From Halorarius litoreus (GTDB taxonomy: Archaea > Halobacteriota > Halobacteria > Halobacteriales > Haloarculaceae), in contig NZ_CP101454.1 of assembly GCF_024362405.1 (NCBI RefSeq), positions 3,348,001 through 3,412,000 of the forward strand: a stretch of DNA of 64,000 bases, in the 5' to 3' direction. Below are positions 44,599 to 53,595 of the stretch, in pieces. The first letter of the stretch is position 1. Each line of letters begins with the position of its first letter. The notes below the pieces were generated by a model, which did not search any database, was not told the origin of the DNA, and was given only the letters and a program-made list of their open reading frames with translations. The position numbers and the translations under genes are program-made.

Positions 44599-45729
44599 TC
44601 AGGCAAGTGCGCCGTGGATAGCGTCAAGGCGCGCGGCGAGTTCCTCGTGGTCCGCGTCCTGTGCGAGACTCACGAGCGACGATACGCTGCCGAACAGCAG
44701 CGTTCCTCCCGGTCCCTGTGCGACCTCGACGCCAGGGTGGGTGGCAACAAGCGAGCCCAGCGCGTCCGTTTCGTCCGCAGAGAGGCCCGAGAGTTCGAAC
44801 ACGCGCGTCACGGCGGCCCCGGGGTCGGCCTCGGCCCCCGTGCGGGCGAGGTGGCGTTCGGCCTCGCGGGGCGTCGTCACGTCGAGTTCCTCGACGCCAA
44901 TGTCCGGTGCGCGGAGTCGAGCGCGTGTGAACCGGTCGCCGATCTTCGCCGCGTCGAGCGTCTCGGCCACGTCGTGCGTGCGGACGACGTGTGCCCCGCG
45001 CTCGATGGCCATCGCGGTCGCGGCGAGCGACACCGGCAGCGCGTCCTCGGTGTCGCGGCCCGCCAGCTCCCGCAGGAAGTTCTTCCGGTTGATGGAGACG
45101 AGGATGGGCTGGCCGTACCCCCGGAACTCGCGGAGGCGGTCGAACGTCTCGCGGTCGTCGTCGAGTGTCTTCGCCTCGGACCAGCCGCCGAACGCCGGGT
45201 CGACGATGGTCTTGTCCGTGAGGCCGTTCTGCGCGAGCGCGTCGTAGATGTCGTCCACGTCCTCGATTGCCCCGGGGCGTTCGAGGTCCGGCGGCGACGC
45301 CATCTTCGCGACGGCCACGTCGTACGCCGCACAGACTCGCGGCATCTCCGGGTCGGCGAACCCGCAGATGTCGTTGACCATGTCGAAACCCCCATCCAGT
45401 GCGGCCTCGGCAACCTCGTGGTACCGGGTCTCGATGGAGAAGACGGCGTCACCCGACACCGACTGGATGGTCTCGATGGCGGTGTCGAGGCGGTCGAGTT
45501 CCTCGTCCGCGCTCAGCACCTCGAACTTCTTGTTGGCCGATTCGAGTCCCACGTCGACGATGTCGGCGCCCTGGTCGATGAGTTCGCGGTCGACGTACTC
45601 GGCCGCCTCGCCTGGGTCGTCGAACACGCTCGGCTTGTACGGCGACTCCTTCGAGACGTTCAACACACCCATGATGCGGGTTGGGTAGCCGTCCCCGATG
45701 CCGAGGCCCGCGGCGTCGACGTTCTGCAT
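44599..45729 (-). CDS. folP: Dihydropteroate synthase-like protein
   Basis: A 376-residue TIM barrel of the DHPS family: MGVLNVSKES near residue 20, DQGADIVDVGLESAN near 53, DMVNDICGF near 107, IVDPAFGG near 165, and RTHDVAET near 240, matching MGxLNxTPDS, DIGGES, NDI, DPG and RVHDV in order. The first two motifs are markedly altered (SKES in place of TPDS, GLESAN in place of GGESTRP), and the C-terminal 100 residues have no DHPS equivalent. Probably acts in a pterin pathway with the MptE-like gene next to it, but the exact reaction is unsure. Confidence 0.8.
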   Translation of the reverse strand: MQNVDAAGLGIGDGYPTRIMGVLNVSKESPYKPSVFDDPGEAAEYVDRELIDQGADIVDVGLESANKKFEVLSADEELDRLDTAIETIQSVSGDAVFSIETRYHEVAEAALDGGFDMVNDICGFADPEMPRVCAAYDVAVAKMASPPDLERPGAIEDVDDIYDALAQNGLTDKTIVDPAFGGWSEAKTLDDDRETFDRLREFRGYGQPILVSINRKNFLRELAGRDTEDALPVSLAATAMAIERGAHVVRTHDVAETLDAAKIGDRFTRARLRAPDIGVEELDVTTPREAERHLARTGAEADPGAAVTRVFELSGLSADETDALGSLVATHPGVEVAQGPGGTLLFGSVSSLVSLAQDADHEELAARLDAIHGALA

Positions 45730-45807
45730 GCGTGGACGGACGGGAGCCGGCCGGAAAAACACGGCAGTTCCGGCAGTCCGCCGCGATCCCCGAACCGTGG
45801 TGGGTCG

Positions 45808-47775
45808 TTACGCTTCGACTTCCTTCGGGTCCTTCCCGTAGATGTCGGCGATCTGCTCGTCGAAGGCGTCGACGATGTTGCGGCGTTTCTTCTTCATCGA
45901 CGGCGTCAGCAGGTCGTTCTCGGCAGTCCACTCCGTCGGGACGAGCCGAAACTCCTTGATGCGTTCGTGTTTGCCGACGCGCTCGTTGACGCGGTCGACC
46001 TCCTCGGCCACCCACTGGTGGACGCGCTCGTCGCGACAGATGGCCTCGGGGTCGTCGGGGAGCGAGATCCCCTCGCTTTTCGCCCACGAGCGAAGCTCCT
46101 CGAGGTTCGGATGGATGATGGCAGCGACGAACTTCTCGTCGTCGCCGACGACCATCACCTGGTCGACCCGCGACGAGGTGGCGAACTCGTCTTCGATGGG
46201 CTCGGGCGCGACGTTCTTCCCCGTGTCGAGCACGATGAGCTGTTTGATGCGGTCGACGAAGGTGTAGTAGCCGTCGGCGTCGCGAGCCACCACGTCACCG
46301 GTCCGGAAGTAGCCGTCCTCGGTGAACGCCTCCGCCGTCTTGTCGGGCTTGTTCCAGTAGCCGCTGGTGACGTTCGGTCCCTTCGCGAGCAGTTCGCCGA
46401 CCTCGCCGTCGTACTGCTGTTTCGTCTCCTCGGCGACCATCGAGCCATCGAGCGTCAGGTCGACCTCGGAGAAGGCGATTCCCATGGTCCCGAGTCGGAT
46501 GTCCTCGGGCGGATTGAGCGTGAGCACGGGCGCCGTCTCGGTCAGTCCGTAGCCTTCGAGGATGGTGAGCCCCATCGAGCGGTAGAGCTTCGCGAGGTCC
46601 TTCGACAGCGACCCCCCGCCAGAGATGAACATCTCGATGTTGCCGCCCAGCGCCTCCCGGACCTGCGAGAAGACGAGGCGGTCGGCGACGGCACGTTTCG
46701 CGTCGAGGACGATGCCGGGGTCCTCGGCGTCGTCGTACTGGCCGGCCACGTCGACGGCCCACTCGAAGATGCGCTTCTTCACGGGGGACTCGGACGCCTG
46801 CTCGCGCATCTGGTTGTAGATGCGCTCGTAGACGCGTGGGACGGACGCCGCGCTCTCGGGCTGGACCTGCTTGATGTCGTCACCGACGGTGTCGGGGCTC
46901 TCGGCGTAGGCGATGGTGATGCCCGAGCCGAGTTGCATGAAATGGTTGATACGCTCGAAGGCGTGTGCGAGCGGGAGGAACGACAGCGAGGTCTTCCCGG
47001 CGTCGATCTTGGGGACGCCGGGAGCCTTGTCGGGGCGTGGGCCGATGCGTCGGCGAACCTGATTCAGTGCCGTCCGCCAGTTCTTGTGGGTGAGTTCGAC
47101 GCCCTTCGGCGACCCGGTCGTCCCGGAGGTGTAGACGAGCGAGCAGAGGTCCTCCCAGTCGCGGCCGTCGAGCCACGACTGGAACGCCGCCTCGTCGTAG
47201 TGTTCGACACCGAGGTCGTGAACCTCGGCGAGCGTATAGAGGTCGTCGCGGTCGGTGTACTCGTCGGCGACGTCGTCGATGGTCACGACGAACTCGAGGT
47301 CGAGGTCCGCTTCGACCGACAGCAGGGTGTCGAGCAGGTCCTCGTTCTCGACGATACAGCCCATCGCGTCGTTGTCGTCGAGCAGGTACTGCACCTGGGG
47401 TGCCGACGACTCGGTGTAGACGGTCGTGACGACGCCCTGTGCCGTCTGGATGGCGAAGTCGCTCTGTGCCCACTCCATCCGCGTGTCGGCGTAGATGCCT
47501 ACCCGGTCGTCCGCGCCGACGCCGAGTTCGCGGAACCCCGTGGCGAGATGGCGGACGATGTCACCTGCCTCCCGATACGTGATGCCCCCGTACTCGCCCG
47601 CGGGAGGGTCCTCGACGACGGTTCCGAGCAGCGAACTGTCGTAGACGCCCCCCTTGAACCGCTGGGCGTCGAGCGCTGCGTTCCGCTCCACCGAGTCGAA
47701 GAACAGTTCGGGAATGGTGGTCTCACCGATTACCTCGTCCGTGTAGGCCAGTTCGACCTCTCGCCAGTCGGTCAT
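45808..47775 (-). CDS. Long-chain fatty-acid-CoA ligase (AMP-forming)
   Basis: A 655-residue adenylate-forming enzyme: YTSGTTGSPKGVELTH near residue 206, LPLAHAFERINH near 260, ISGGGSLSKDLAKL near 385, EGYGLTETAPVLT near 405, GYFRTGDVVARDADGYYTFVDRIKQLI split around 485-505, and the Lys in TPSMKKKRRNI near 632. The length and the LPLAHAFER form fit the FAA1/FadD15 group. It activates fatty acids for beta-oxidation, fitting the acyl-CoA dehydrogenases in the window. TATA-like TTAAGTATG lies about 26-34 bases upstream. Monocistronic. Confidence 0.92.
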   Translation of the reverse strand: MTDWREVELAYTDEVIGETTIPELFFDSVERNAALDAQRFKGGVYDSSLLGTVVEDPPAGEYGGITYREAGDIVRHLATGFRELGVGADDRVGIYADTRMEWAQSDFAIQTAQGVVTTVYTESSAPQVQYLLDDNDAMGCIVENEDLLDTLLSVEADLDLEFVVTIDDVADEYTDRDDLYTLAEVHDLGVEHYDEAAFQSWLDGRDWEDLCSLVYTSGTTGSPKGVELTHKNWRTALNQVRRRIGPRPDKAPGVPKIDAGKTSLSFLPLAHAFERINHFMQLGSGITIAYAESPDTVGDDIKQVQPESAASVPRVYERIYNQMREQASESPVKKRIFEWAVDVAGQYDDAEDPGIVLDAKRAVADRLVFSQVREALGGNIEMFISGGGSLSKDLAKLYRSMGLTILEGYGLTETAPVLTLNPPEDIRLGTMGIAFSEVDLTLDGSMVAEETKQQYDGEVGELLAKGPNVTSGYWNKPDKTAEAFTEDGYFRTGDVVARDADGYYTFVDRIKQLIVLDTGKNVAPEPIEDEFATSSRVDQVMVVGDDEKFVAAIIHPNLEELRSWAKSEGISLPDDPEAICRDERVHQWVAEEVDRVNERVGKHERIKEFRLVPTEWTAENDLLTPSMKKKRRNIVDAFDEQIADIYGKDPKEVEA

Positions 47776-47940
47776 AGCAGCGTGATATCCCACCACATAC
47801 TTAACGATACGTGAACGGGGAGAATCTGCATCGAGTTTACGGTTTACCTCACCCCGCGTCGGGGACGGGTCGGCCCGCCGAGCGGGCGGGCGAACAGTCC
47901 GTGTCGCGGTGCTTTTGTGCGCCAGCGCCGAACCCCGCGT

Positions 47941-48531
47941 ATGGGAAAGGTCTCCATCGCCCTCCGTGGCTGGCGGTTCGACGAGGACGAGGTGTTCGAC
48001 GCCGACGGCGAGCTCCGCCCGCTGGATGAGCTGAGCGAGGACACTCGCGAGCGACTCATCCGGCTCACCGTCGTCGCCGGGAGTCCGTGTGACGCCTGCT
48101 GGCTGATTCACGGCGACGCCAACATCGAGCAGTGTAACGTCGCCCGCGTCGTCTACGGCGAACCGCTCCACGAGGTGGTGCTGTGTGCCGACCACGAGCC
48201 CGACTTCCTCTACTGGTTCCGTGACGCTGGGGGGAGCGAGCTGGCGAACCGCCCGAGCGAGTTCGAGGACGCCTTCTACGAGTGGTTCGGCGACGACAAC
48301 CGCGCTCCCGAGGACTACGGCGGGATGGAACACGTCGACACCGACCCCGACTCGGTGCCGCGGCCGCAACCGGACATGGACATGCCGTCGCTCGAGGAGG
48401 AACTGGAGCGGCTGGACGACGAGGAACTCGACGCGCTCGGCGTCGACCTCTCCGAACTCGACATCGACCGCGGCGACGGCGGCGACAGCGGCGACGAGTT
48501 CGACGACGACCTCGGTGACCTCGACGTATGA
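47941..48531 (+). CDS. Conserved haloarchaeal protein coupled to TrmJ
   Basis: A 196-residue acidic protein starting MGKVSIALRGWRFDEDEVF. Three cysteines near residues 50-65 (SPCDACWLIHG, IEQCNVA) and one in VVLCADHEPDF near 82 could bind a metal. The last 60 residues are almost only Asp, Glu, Leu and Gly. No family named. Its stop overlaps the ATG of the next gene (ATGA at 48528), so it is coupled to the RNA methyltransferase and may assist it. Own TATA-like GCTTTTGTGC about 26 bases upstream. Confidence 0.8.
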   Translation: MGKVSIALRGWRFDEDEVFDADGELRPLDELSEDTRERLIRLTVVAGSPCDACWLIHGDANIEQCNVARVVYGEPLHEVVLCADHEPDFLYWFRDAGGSELANRPSEFEDAFYEWFGDDNRAPEDYGGMEHVDTDPDSVPRPQPDMDMPSLEEELERLDDEELDALGVDLSELDIDRGDGGDSGDEFDDDLGDLDV

Positions 48532-49256
48532 GCTCGATCTCGGTCGCCATCGTCGACCCCCAGACGCCGGGGAACGTCGGCACCATCGCCCGCGGGATGA
48601 AGAACTTCGGGCTCTCCGAACTCCTCCTCGTCAACCCTCCGGAACTCGACCCCGACGGCGAGGCGTACGGCTTCGCCGGCCACGCCCGCGAGGACGTGCT
48701 CCCGAACGCTCGCGAGGTGACGTTCGACCACCTCGTCGAGAACTACCACACCGTCGGCACCACGGCCGTCACGAACGAGGACGCCCGCAAGCACGTCCGC
48801 TACCCGTTCGTCACGCCGGCCGAACTCGCCGACACACTTCGGGACGTCGACACCGACACCTGTCTGGTGTTCGGCCGCGAGGACGTCGGCCTCACCAACG
48901 AGGAGATGGCCCAGCTCGACCAGGTGTGCTCGATTCCCGCGAGCGCCGACTACCCGGTGATGAACCTCGGGCAGGCCGCGACCGTCGTCATGTACGAACT
49001 CCGGGAGTTGACCGTCGAGTCGACCCAGCATCCCGACGGCATCGACCGCGCGGACGAAGCCGAGATCGAGGGGCTGTACGACCAGTTCGACGCGCTCCTC
49101 GGGAGCATCAACCACCCGGAGGAGAAGCGCGCGAAGACCGGCCGGCTGTTCCGCCGACTCGTCGGCCGCGCCCACCCGACCGACCGCGAGGCGCGGACGC
49201 TCCGGGGCGTGTTCCGTCGCGCGAGTGAGTTCGCCAGCCCTCCCGACGACCGATAG
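48528..49256 (+). CDS. trmJ: tRNA 2'-O-methyltransferase, TrmJ-type (SpoU family)
   Basis: A 242-residue SPOUT methyltransferase expected to methylate the 2'-O of residue 32 in tRNA. IVDPQTPGNVGTIARGMKNFG near residue 8 is motif 1, LVFGREDVGLTNEEM near 113 is motif 2 and IPASADYPVMNLGQAATVVMYEL split around 137-157 is motif 3 with the trefoil knot. A helical C-terminal extension (residues 175-230) is typical of TrmJ. Starts inside the stop of the upstream gene. Confidence 0.92.
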   Translation: MSSISVAIVDPQTPGNVGTIARGMKNFGLSELLLVNPPELDPDGEAYGFAGHAREDVLPNAREVTFDHLVENYHTVGTTAVTNEDARKHVRYPFVTPAELADTLRDVDTDTCLVFGREDVGLTNEEMAQLDQVCSIPASADYPVMNLGQAATVVMYELRELTVESTQHPDGIDRADEAEIEGLYDQFDALLGSINHPEEKRAKTGRLFRRLVGRAHPTDREARTLRGVFRRASEFASPPDDR

Positions 49257-49260
49257 CGCC

Positions 49261-50664
49261 TCAGGTCCGGGGCGCCGAGCCGCGAACGGTTCCGTACTCC
49301 GCCTCCAGATACGCGACGAGCCCTGCGACGAGCGGTGGCTGGTAGGTCCAGAACCCCTCGTATCGACCGGCCTCGACTTCTTTCGCGACCAGCGCTGCCA
49401 TTCGGTTCGGGTCGCCGTCGCCGTCGAACACGACGAACCACGTCACGTCGAGCTCCGGTTCAGGCGCGCCGTGGACGGTGAACTGGTCGGGGAGGGGGGC
49501 GTCGGCCGCCCCGTAGAGGTGGACATCGACGCCCGAGGCGGCGAGTCGGTTGTACACCCGGAGCGTCTCCGGGTCGTTCGCGAGTCGGGAGAGCTGCTGG
49601 AACCCCGCGTGGATGCGGCCGCCGGTGACCCGCGCGGCCATCGTCTCGACGAGCCGGCTCGTCCGAACGAGTTCGGACCGCTGGTCGGTCTCGACGCTGT
49701 ATATCGACCGTGACGCCCGTTCGAGGACCGTTGAATCACCACGCTGTGCCGTCGAGGGGTCGTCGATCCCCTCCGCCGTCGCGAGCAGCGGAGCGACAGG
49801 CTCGGCCGCGAGCAGGTCACCGCCTCGGTGGAGGAGCGCGGCACCCGACGGCTCGTCGACGTCGAGACTGCCAGCGCGCACGTCGACCTGGAGCCGGTCG
49901 AACAGCGGTGCCAGTCGGTCGACCACGTCCGGGTCGGCGTTGACGACAGTCAGGACGAGCCGCTCGGCCGCGACCGACTCGAGGACCCAACTGAGCGACG
50001 ACACGTTGACCGGTGTCGGGGCGTCGTCGCCCTGGGTCGGCAGCACGCTTGTCGTGGCCGGGTCGTGCTGTCGCCACTTCGTGGAGCCGGACGCGCCGAC
50101 GATGCGGCGTTCGACGCCGTGTCGACCCTCCCTGAACTCGACGCGGGCGTCGATCGGGGAGGCGAACTCCGTCTCCGACCCGTCGCCGTGAACGACGAAC
50201 AGCCCGATGCAGTTGGCCGTCGCGAACCGGTTCGAGAGGACGTGGACGAACCGGGAGACGCGCTCGGCGTCCGTGTACACCTCCAGCGTCGTCACCGAGT
50301 CGATGCCGACCCGGATGCGGTCGTAGCCGGCGTCGGTGAGGTCGTGGACCGCGTCGTCGAACGCCATACCGATTCCCGTCAGGTCGGCGGGCGAACCGAC
50401 CACCGATACGTGTTCGTCGTCGCTGTCGGTGCCGCTCGCGCCGATGAATCGGACCGCGTCGCAGTCGAGTCCTGGATGCCGGTCACGGAGGTCGGCGGCC
50501 GACTCGTCGGTGCTGATGACGATCGCTCCCTCCCCCTCCTCGAGCCCAGCGACCAGCAGCTCCACGACGAACGCACCTTTTCCGGTGAGCGGGGGGCCGA
50601 CGACCAGCGCAGTGGTCCAGGGCCAGTCGACACCGGCCGGGACGAGGTCGTCGGTCGAAACCAT
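49261..50664 (-). CDS. KaiC-like RecA-fold protein fused to a DICT-like sensory domain
   Basis: A 467-residue soluble protein. Residues about 1-230 have a KaiC/RecA-type fold: P-loop VVGPPLTGKGAF near 22 in which the final Ser/Thr of GKS/T is Gly, IVISTDESAADL near 48 and VGIDSVTTLEVYTD near 120. Residues about 320-460 match the DICT domain pattern (SRLVETMAARV, LSRLANDPETLRVYNRLAASGVDVHLYG, FVVFDGDGDPNRMAALVAKE). Such proteins are thought to transmit light or redox signals. The altered P-loop may reduce ATPase activity. Convergent with trmJ. Confidence 0.75.
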   Translation of the reverse strand: MVSTDDLVPAGVDWPWTTALVVGPPLTGKGAFVVELLVAGLEEGEGAIVISTDESAADLRDRHPGLDCDAVRFIGASGTDSDDEHVSVVGSPADLTGIGMAFDDAVHDLTDAGYDRIRVGIDSVTTLEVYTDAERVSRFVHVLSNRFATANCIGLFVVHGDGSETEFASPIDARVEFREGRHGVERRIVGASGSTKWRQHDPATTSVLPTQGDDAPTPVNVSSLSWVLESVAAERLVLTVVNADPDVVDRLAPLFDRLQVDVRAGSLDVDEPSGAALLHRGGDLLAAEPVAPLLATAEGIDDPSTAQRGDSTVLERASRSIYSVETDQRSELVRTSRLVETMAARVTGGRIHAGFQQLSRLANDPETLRVYNRLAASGVDVHLYGAADAPLPDQFTVHGAPEPELDVTWFVVFDGDGDPNRMAALVAKEVEAGRYEGFWTYQPPLVAGLVAYLEAEYGTVRGSAPRT

Positions 50665-50701
50665 ATCCGGTGTTCGGCGGATCGACGGGTAACGCTATCG
50701 G

Positions 50702-51748
50702 CTACGGAACCGGGTGTCGCAGGGCTGGGAGCTCGATGAACGCCGTCTCGTACCCCTCGTGCCGGGCGACCTGTGGCGGCGTCAGCGTCTCGACCACGAG
50801 CGTGTCACCCGAGTCGAGAGCGGGGACGACCGTACCGTAGTGGTAGCCGAGCTCGGAGTCGACCGTCCGGGTGAGGATAGTCTCGACCGACCCGCCGGCG
50901 CGGTCGATTCGAACACGGAGCCCCATCGAGGGCAGGAGCATCCCGTTGTACGGCGTCCGCGGGGAGACTACGAGATAGCGGTCCGCGTCGAACCGCTCGG
51001 CTTCGTCCCCGCTGAGTAGCGCGAACGCGAACACCGTGTCGTCGACGGTCGCCCGGCCGAGTGACTCGCCCGGGAGGGATGTCGGCGCTTCTGCGTTCGG
51101 GATTCCCAGGGCGTTGGCCGGCTCCATCGCGCCGGGCGCGCCCGCGGTGTCGGGCCGCGTGGTAGAGAGCCCGTCGCGCTCGGCACGTCGATAGTCCAAC
51201 GTGAACGTCGTGCTGGCGGGGTCGGTGAATCGGCCCTCGAAACCACCTGTGCGGCGGAGTTGGAGGCCGCCGACGCGGACCGTCACCTCGTAGCGGCCAT
51301 CCCCGGGAAGCGCGAAGTTGTCGCCGTAGTGGAAGCCGAGTCGTTGCGAGAGCATCGCGTACACCGCTTCCTGGGCGACGAGTTCGCCGTCTCGAGCTAC
51401 CTCGACGGTGAGTCCCACTTCCGGAAGCACGATACCGGTCTTGGGGTCCCACGCCGTCGCCATGAGGTGAATCGAGTCCTCGGGTTCGACGGCTCGGAGG
51501 TAGCGTTTCCGCCCCGTCACCTCCCAGAACCGGTCCGGGTAGGAGTAGAGCAGGCCGAGACGGAACGGCCCCGCGTCGGCGGTGCCGACCACGTCGAGGC
51601 CAGTGCCGTGTGTGGGGACGTACACCTGCGTCGGCGGGTCGTCGAGCGCGGGCGGAATCGTGTACGACTCGGGTGACGCGCGACCCAGACAGCCAGCGGT
51701 GGCCGTCACCGTCCATCCCGCTGCAGTCAGGAACGCGCGCCGTCGCAT
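50702..51748 (-). CDS. Lipoprotein with two P19-like (iron/copper transport-type) domains
   Basis: A 348-residue exported protein. N-terminal Arg-rich Tat-like MRRRAFLTAAG leads to a lipobox TAGC near residue 20. The body has two similar domains, each with GLTVEVARDGELV or GLRVRIDRAGG followed by GFHYGDNFALPGDGRYEVTV or LGYHYGTVVPAL, the signature of P19/Tp34-type iron transport proteins (His and Met metal ligands). Attached to the outer face. It is divergent from a halocyanin gene and may deliver metal to it (inference). Confidence 0.75.
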   Translation of the reverse strand: MRRRAFLTAAGWTVTATAGCLGRASPESYTIPPALDDPPTQVYVPTHGTGLDVVGTADAGPFRLGLLYSYPDRFWEVTGRKRYLRAVEPEDSIHLMATAWDPKTGIVLPEVGLTVEVARDGELVAQEAVYAMLSQRLGFHYGDNFALPGDGRYEVTVRVGGLQLRRTGGFEGRFTDPASTTFTLDYRRAERDGLSTTRPDTAGAPGAMEPANALGIPNAEAPTSLPGESLGRATVDDTVFAFALLSGDEAERFDADRYLVVSPRTPYNGMLLPSMGLRVRIDRAGGSVETILTRTVDSELGYHYGTVVPALDSGDTLVVETLTPPQVARHEGYETAFIELPALRHPVP

Positions 51749-51834
51749 ACCGGCCAGCGGCCGTCGACGGTAAAAGGGATTGTGCCGTCGATGTGGGGGA
51801 CAACCGATTTGTACCACGGGACGGCAGGGCAGAT

Positions 51835-52248
51835 ATGGACAGACGGAGCTTTCTCGGTGCGGCTGCCGGTATCACGACTGTGGGCGCCGGCTGTATCGGC
51901 GGTGGCGGCAACGAGGGGTACGGCAACTGGTTCTCGGACGTGGAGAACTACGACGGCGAGACCGACCGCACGGGGCGGTCCGAGGTGACCGTGCGCGTCG
52001 GCGCGGAGGACGGGCTGAAGTTCTCACCACCGGCGATCGTCGTCGACCAGGGGACGCTCGTCCGCTGGACGTGGACCGGGCAGGGCGGCCGGCACAACGT
52101 GGTCGAGCGCGACGACCGCTTCCGAAGTGAGTACCACGACAGCGAAGGGTCGACGTTCGAACGGACGTTCGAGAAGACGGGCGTGTTCCCCTACTACTGC
52201 GAGCCGCACCGCACGCTCGGGATGAAAGGTGGCGTGCGCGTCGAGTAG
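51835..52248 (+). CDS. Halocyanin-type lipoprotein cupredoxin
   Basis: A 137-residue blue-copper protein. A Tat-like RRSFLGAAAG and lipobox GAGC near residue 20 anchor it outside the membrane. Copper ligands are His in GRHNVVE near 92, and Cys, His and Met in YYCEPHRTLGMKG near 121-130. It passes electrons between membrane complexes and oxidases, as shown for halocyanin of Natronomonas. Start ATG at 51835 is followed directly by the Tat motif. Divergent from the P19-like lipoprotein with 86 bases between. Confidence 0.9.
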   Translation: MDRRSFLGAAAGITTVGAGCIGGGGNEGYGNWFSDVENYDGETDRTGRSEVTVRVGAEDGLKFSPPAIVVDQGTLVRWTWTGQGGRHNVVERDDRFRSEYHDSEGSTFERTFEKTGVFPYYCEPHRTLGMKGGVRVE

Positions 52249-52332
52249 CTGACCCTCCATCACAGGCGATGTCTTTAATGCGGGGTGGAGCCACCGCCGA
52301 GCCATGCCATCGAGTGACAGCGAGGTGTCACG

Positions 52333-53595
52333 GTGACGTTCCGTCGCCGTGACGTGCTCAAGGCCGTCGGCACGGCGGGTGTCGCCGCCGGCGGGCTGGG
52401 CGTCGCTGCAGCCACACAGGAGTCCGACGACGGGTATCCCGCGGCCCAACCCGACCGCGGCGAGCCCCGCGCGTACGAGGACTACACCGTCCACCGGGTG
52501 CCCGAGCAGTACGACACGATTCAGGCCGCGGTGAACGCCGCCGAACCGAAGAACCTCGTGCTCGTCGGGCCGGGCACCTACCCCGAAGCGGTGGAGGTGG
52601 TCGACACGCCCCAGCTCACCATCCGAGGCACCGACCGCAACGAGGTGATTCTGGATGGCGAGTTCAAGCGCGAGGACGGCATCCTCGCGACGGTCGACGA
52701 CGTCGTGGTCGAGAACATGACCGCGAAGCACTACGTCCGCAACGGCTTCTTCTGGTCGTCGGTCTCGGGGTGGCGGGGCTCGTACCTCACGGCGTACAAC
52801 AACCGGGTGTACGGTATCTACAACATCGACTCCCAGCACGGCCGCTACAACGACTGCTACGCGTCGGGCCACACTGACTCGGGGTTCTACATCGGGCAGT
52901 GCAAGCCCTGTCACGCCATCATCGAGCGCGTCCGGAGCGAGCACAACGCCATCGGCTACTCGGGGACCAACGCCGGGGGCTACCTCACCGTCCGTGACTC
53001 CGTCTGGCGGAACAACATGGCCGGCATCGTCCCGAACTCGCTCGATTCCGAGGCGGACCCACCGCAGGACGCCGCGCGAATCGAGAACAACCACGTCGAG
53101 GCGAACAACAACGCGAACGCGCCCGACGAGGCGTTCGGCTACGCGGCGTGGGGCACCGGCATCACCATCGCCGGCGGCATCAACAACGAGGTGGTCCACA
53201 ACACCGTGCGCGACCACGACAACTTCGGCATCGTGGCGCTCCCGATGATCGACGAGAACCTCTACCCGCCGAAGAACAACCGTGTCTGGCGGAACCTGGT
53301 CGAGAACTCTGGCCGAGCGGACCTCGCGGTCGGTGCCCCCGAAGACGGTGGCAACGTGTTCGAGGAGAACGTCGCGGACACCACCCGACCGGCCGGGCTG
53401 AACGGCGGCACGCAACTCGTCGGTGGTGACCCGTGGGTGACCATGGTCCTGTTCGAGCAGTTCAGCCAGCTCGACGCAGGGAGTGCCCCACGCGGCGACT
53501 GGCGGTCGGCGCCGGAGCCGCCGTTCGAGGAGTTGCGGTCGATGCCCGACCCCGAGACGGCGCCACCCAGAGAGCCGGTTCGGAGGGAGACCTGA
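52333..53595 (+). CDS. Tat-exported right-handed beta-helix protein (NosD-like)
   Basis: A 420-residue protein. Tat motif RRRDVLKAVG with a cleavage region near VAAATQE (residue 25). The body is a parallel beta-helix: IQAAVNAA near 62, GPGTYPEAVEV near 78, then repeated N-V-V/D-S turns such as NNRVYGIYNI, NNHVEANNN, HNTVRDHDNFGI. Such folds bind polysaccharides or serve as metal chaperones (NosD). CKPCH near 196 could bind a metal. Stop and the next ATG share bases (TGATG at 53593). Confidence 0.85.
   Translation: MTFRRRDVLKAVGTAGVAAGGLGVAAATQESDDGYPAAQPDRGEPRAYEDYTVHRVPEQYDTIQAAVNAAEPKNLVLVGPGTYPEAVEVVDTPQLTIRGTDRNEVILDGEFKREDGILATVDDVVVENMTAKHYVRNGFFWSSVSGWRGSYLTAYNNRVYGIYNIDSQHGRYNDCYASGHTDSGFYIGQCKPCHAIIERVRSEHNAIGYSGTNAGGYLTVRDSVWRNNMAGIVPNSLDSEADPPQDAARIENNHVEANNNANAPDEAFGYAAWGTGITIAGGINNEVVHNTVRDHDNFGIVALPMIDENLYPPKNNRVWRNLVENSGRADLAVGAPEDGGNVFEENVADTTRPAGLNGGTQLVGGDPWVTMVLFEQFSQLDAGSAPRGDWRSAPEPPFEELRSMPDPETAPPREPVRRET

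Noticed and set aside
44614-47814. A 1066-codon plus-strand frame opposite folP and the acyl-CoA ligase
   Set aside because: Antisense shadow crossing two well-supported genes and their intergenic promoter.
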